Positions 61,029 to 64,000 of a stretch of 64,000 bases of DNA are shown here, in pieces (the first letter of the stretch is position 1; the number at the start of each line of letters is the position of its first letter). Both the position numbers and the translations under genes were made by a program. Origin of the DNA: Nakamurella flavida (GTDB lineage Bacteria > Actinomycetota > Actinomycetes > Mycobacteriales > Nakamurellaceae); NCBI RefSeq assembly GCF_030811475.1, contig NZ_JAUSQV010000001.1:4256334-4320333 (forward strand), in the 5' to 3' direction. A model generated the notes under the pieces. It worked only from the letters and a program-made list of their open reading frames with translations, had not been told where the DNA came from and searched no databases.

Positions 61029-64000
61029 GTGAGGCGGGCAGAGGCAGTGCAGGTCGGGTCGGTCGTCGACGGGGATGGACCGGCCGGGGCGCATCCGATC
61101 GGGCCCGGTGGCCGCCCGGACGGGGCCGGACGCGGGGTCCGGGAGGCCGCAGCGGCCCGGCCCGAGCTGGCCTCGCTGATCGACCCGTACTTCCGGCACA
61201 TCCCCCCGGAGGACCAACCCGCCCGGGTCGACGAGGTGCTGTCGATCGTCGAGGCCCACCGTCGCACCGGACTGGTCCGGCAGGCGGGTGTCCCCGCACT
61301 GCGCGTGCACAACCCACCGGCACTGGCCGATCGGCCGTCGGAGGACGACGAACGGCCGGTCCGGTCGTGGTCGGCCACCTCCACCGTGGTCGACCTGGTC
61401 ACCGACGACATGCCGCATCTCGTCGAGACGGTCATCGCCGCCCTGGCGTCCTCCGGGCTCACGGTGCACCGCATCCTGCATCCGATCCTGTCGGTGCGGC
61501 GTGACCCGCGGGGCCGGCTGATCGATGTGCTCGGGGAGGGCGCCCACGGCCGGGAGCCGGGCGGTGCGCTGCGGGAATCCTGGATGCACATCCTGGTCGA
61601 CCGGCTCACCGACGCCGAGCGGGCGGAGGCCGTCGAGGTGCTGCTGCTGGACGCACTGGCCGAGGTCAGGGCCGTCGTCCAGGATGCCGCGGCACTCACC
61701 GGATCGGCCGCCACCGCGGCCACCGACCTGCGGGCCACACCGTCGGTCCGGTCGGCGACCGAGGTCATCGAGACCGCCGATCTCCTGTACTGGCTCATCT
61801 CGGGGAACGTCACGTTCCTCGGGTACCGACGCCACGAGGCCGACCCGGAGAGCGGTTCCCTGCAGCCGGTGCGCGGGAGCGGCCTGGGCATCCTGCGGGA
61901 CCCGCCGGTCGGCGCGTCCGGGGTCGACCCCGCGCCGGGCACCGGGCGGGTGGACGGTGCCGTCGCGGGGTCCGCGGACGCGTTCGATTTCGCGGACTCC
62001 GCGCAGGACGGCGAGACGTCTCCCGGCCACCTGTTGATCACCCGGGCCTCCACCGGGTCCGCCCTGACCCAGGAGGTCCCCCCGCTGGCGGTCGTCGTCC
62101 GCATCCTCGGCAGCGACGGGTCGGTCGTCCGGGAACACCGTTTCCTCGGAGTGCTGACCCCGCGGGCGCTCAACGCGGAGATCACCACCACCCCGGTGCT
62201 GCGGCGGACGGTGGAGGCGGTGCTGGCCTCCCTGGGCGCAGCGCCGGATTCCTACACCGGCGAGCGCGCCATGGATCTGCTCTCCTCCTACCCGCGGGCG
62301 GACCTGTTCTGGGCCGAGCCGGCGTTGGTCGCCGACGTCGTGGCGGGCGTGCTGCAACTGGCCAGCCGCCGCCGGCTCCGCGCGTTCCTGCAGCCGGACC
62401 CGTTCGGCCGCTTCGTGTCCGTGCTGGTCTACCTGCCCCGCGATCGCTACACCACCGATGCGCGGCTGGCCATGCAGCAGATCCTGCTCGAGGCCTTCGA
62501 CGGCACGGACATCCGTTACGCGGCCCGGGTCGGCGACTCGCCGACCGCCGCGCTGCACTTCACCGTGACCACCGACCCCGGTCGGACGACGCATCCCGAC
62601 CCGGCCGCGCTGACCGAGGCCCTCCGCCGCACCATCCGCACCTGGGAGGACCGGCTGGTCGCGGCCGTCGTCGGCGGGGAGGGCGCGGCGGACCTGGAAC
62701 TGGACACCGCCGGTGCGCTCGCCCGCTACGCGGACGCGTTCGACGGCGCCTACAAGGAGGACTACGGCGTCGAGGACGCCGTGGAGGACCTGCGCCGGTT
62801 GGACGCACTGGACGGTCCGGACGATCTGGATCTGCAGTTGGCCGACTCTCTCCAGGACAACGGGGCCCGCCGGCTCAAGCTGTACGTCACCGGGGGGGAC
62901 GTCACCCTCTCCCGGGCCCTGCCGGTGTTGCAGAGCATGGGCGCCGACGTGCTGGACGAGCAGCCCTACGAGGTGCGGAGGACGGACGGGACCCCGTCGC
63001 GCATCTACGATTTCGGCCTGCTGTTCCCGGCCGGCCGGCTGGCCGACGCGGCCCGCTCCGCCGATCTGCGGTCCCGGTTCTCCGCGGCGTTCATCGCGAC
63101 ATGGCGAGGGCAGGGCGAGGTGGACGGCTTCAACGGGCTCGTCCTGGCCGCCGGCCTGACGTGGCGCGAGGTCGGGGTGCTGCGGTCGTACGCCCACTAC
63201 CTGCGCCAGATCGGAACCCCCTACACGCAGCGGTACGTCGAGCAGGCCATGCTCGAGCACCCGGAGATCGCCGCGGGTCTGGTCGCGCTCTTCGGCGCCC
63301 GGTTCGACCCCGACCGGCCCCGCGGTACGAACGGCAGCCCCGGCGGCACCGACGGGGGCACGGACGTCGTCACCGACGCCGTCACGTCCGTCGACGGAGC
63401 CCGTCCCGGCCCGGACGCCGATGTCGAGGCCGACGACCTGGCCACCGGGTTGACCCGGGCCCTGGACGAGGTCAGCAGCCTGGACGCCGACCGGATCCTG
63501 CGCGGGGTGCTGGCGATGGTCACCGCGACGGTCCGCACCAACGCCTACCGTCGCGACGCCCGCGGGGAGCGCAGCCCCGTGCTCGCCCTGAAGCTGGATC
63601 CGCGGCGGATCCCCGGTGTGCCGCACCCGGTTCCGGCCCACGAGATCTGGGTGTCCTCGCCCCGGTTGGAGGGCGTGCACCTGCGGTTCGGGGCGGTGGC
63701 CCGTGGCGGTCTGCGGTGGTCCGACCGTCCGGAGGACTTCCGCACCGAGGTGCTCGGGCTGGTCAAGGCGCAGGAGGTGAAGAACGCCGTCATCGTGCCC
63801 GTGGGGGCCAAGGGTGGCTTCGTCCTGCGCCGGCCCCCGGCGCCCACCGGGGACCCGCGCGCGGACCGGGAGGCGCTGCAGGCCGAGGGCATCGCCTGCT
63901 ACCAGATGTTCATCGCCGCCCTGCTGGACGTCACCGACAACCGGGTGGGGCAGCACGTCGTGCCGCCGCAGCGGGTGGTGCGTCGGGACGGTGACGACCC
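61029..64000 (+). CDS. gdh: NAD-specific glutamate dehydrogenase, large form (partial, 3' cut by window end)
   Basis: About 990 codons of the roughly 1,600-residue GDH family, open to the window edge. N-terminal ACT-like and regulatory regions: 'VIETADLLYWLISGNVTFLGYRRHE' (about 246-270), 'LQPDPFGRFVSVLVYLPRDRYTTD'. The start of the catalytic domain is 'SPRLEGVHLRFGAVARGGLRWSDRPEDFRTEVLGLVKAQEVKNAVIVPVGAKGGFV' (about 877-932, in outline), which holds the substrate-binding Lys and Arg. It converts glutamate to 2-oxoglutarate. GTG at 61029 or 61047 starts it. A large ORF on the opposite strand is a shadow. Confidence 0.93.
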   Translation, partial: MRRAEAVQVGSVVDGDGPAGAHPIGPGGRPDGAGRGVREAAAARPELASLIDPYFRHIPPEDQPARVDEVLSIVEAHRRTGLVRQAGVPALRVHNPPALADRPSEDDERPVRSWSATSTVVDLVTDDMPHLVETVIAALASSGLTVHRILHPILSVRRDPRGRLIDVLGEGAHGREPGGALRESWMHILVDRLTDAERAEAVEVLLLDALAEVRAVVQDAAALTGSAATAATDLRATPSVRSATEVIETADLLYWLISGNVTFLGYRRHEADPESGSLQPVRGSGLGILRDPPVGASGVDPAPGTGRVDGAVAGSADAFDFADSAQDGETSPGHLLITRASTGSALTQEVPPLAVVVRILGSDGSVVREHRFLGVLTPRALNAEITTTPVLRRTVEAVLASLGAAPDSYTGERAMDLLSSYPRADLFWAEPALVADVVAGVLQLASRRRLRAFLQPDPFGRFVSVLVYLPRDRYTTDARLAMQQILLEAFDGTDIRYAARVGDSPTAALHFTVTTDPGRTTHPDPAALTEALRRTIRTWEDRLVAAVVGGEGAADLELDTAGALARYADAFDGAYKEDYGVEDAVEDLRRLDALDGPDDLDLQLADSLQDNGARRLKLYVTGGDVTLSRALPVLQSMGADVLDEQPYEVRRTDGTPSRIYDFGLLFPAGRLADAARSADLRSRFSAAFIATWRGQGEVDGFNGLVLAAGLTWREVGVLRSYAHYLRQIGTPYTQRYVEQAMLEHPEIAAGLVALFGARFDPDRPRGTNGSPGGTDGGTDVVTDAVTSVDGARPGPDADVEADDLATGLTRALDEVSSLDADRILRGVLAMVTATVRTNAYRRDARGERSPVLALKLDPRRIPGVPHPVPAHEIWVSSPRLEGVHLRFGAVARGGLRWSDRPEDFRTEVLGLVKAQEVKNAVIVPVGAKGGFVLRRPPAPTGDPRADREALQAEGIACYQMFIAALLDVTDNRVGQHVVPPQRVVRRDGDD

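Noticed and set aside
60693..63956. 1,087-codon open frame on the minus strand opposite gdh
   Set aside because: It mirrors the real GDH frame; composition is Gly/Arg/Val/Asp/His-rich with no domain, as expected of antisense frames at over 70% GC.

Overview
This 64 kb window is chromosomal DNA from a very GC-rich actinobacterium. Nearly every third codon position is G or C, GTG and TTG starts are common, and many genes start 6-8 nt after a TANNNT -10 box with no room for a Shine-Dalgarno site. That is the leaderless initiation typical of Actinobacteria. Several gene strings match, from memory, the order in Mycobacterium and relatives: pncB/clpS/mec-cysO-cysM/rhomboid/murI/rph/rdgB, ftsE-ftsX/smpB/ssrA, ctaD/serB, orn next to tRNA-His and tRNA-Lys, and ssb/ettA/gdh. 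I cannot name the genus. I see no insertion sequence, phage gene, integrase or CRISPR array. The window reads as core chromosome with small accessory insertions.

Layout. 0-5.3 kb: universal stress protein, EthD-like protein, then a minus-strand thiamine-pyrimidine salvage operon (tenA, thiY, thiX, thiZ) under a TPP riboswitch. 5.3-9.4 kb: small hypothetical, orphan CpaF/TadA ATPase, coiled-coil protein, Gfo/Idh/MocA oxidoreductase. 9.4-14.9 kb: hisN, ftsE, ftsX, a carboxylesterase, smpB and tmRNA. 14.9-21.3 kb: DUF985 cupin, ATP-grasp ligase, DUF1003 plus MgtE_N/CBS pair, tandem-FKBP lipoprotein, MauE-like plus DsbA-like thiol-redox pair, tRNA-Ala. 21.4-27.5 kb: gamma-glutamyltransferase, cytochrome oxidase subunit I, SerB, Pth2-like hydrolase. 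27.6-31.6 kb: amylosucrase and the pncB-pncA NAD salvage pair. 31.8-37.6 kb: ClpS, DUF2017, the CysO sulfur-carrier cysteine pathway, rhomboid protease, MurI, RNase PH, RdgB.

37.7-46.4 kb: low-complexity membrane protein, a tRNA with a UAG anticodon, Bcp peroxiredoxin, DUF3618, L,D-transpeptidase, MtaD-like deaminase, PLA2-like protein, ferredoxin-reductase-type flavoprotein preceded by a coupled 29-codon ORF, DUF1206 and DUF2945. 46.4-46.8 kb: an unexplained segment with a tiny ORF behind an extended Shine-Dalgarno site, followed by a foldable three-way junction. 46.8-54.1 kb: DUF2252, tRNA-Lys, tRNA-His, Orn, HerA-like DUF853 ATPase, a frameshifted Gly-rich membrane protein, ECF sigma factor, renalase-like flavoprotein, tRNA-Arg. 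54.2-64 kb: CopD-CtaG fusion, XRE/cupin regulator divergent from azlC-azlD, SSB, EttA, and the first ~990 codons of a large NAD-glutamate dehydrogenase cut by the window end.

The most interesting items are the 46.55-46.78 kb small-ORF/structured-RNA segment, the duplicated Gly-Gly tail of CysO beside its JAMM peptidase, the UAG-anticodon tRNA without a long variable arm, and the leaderless 29-codon ORF coupled to a reductase. Comparisons with other genomes are from memory; no search was run.
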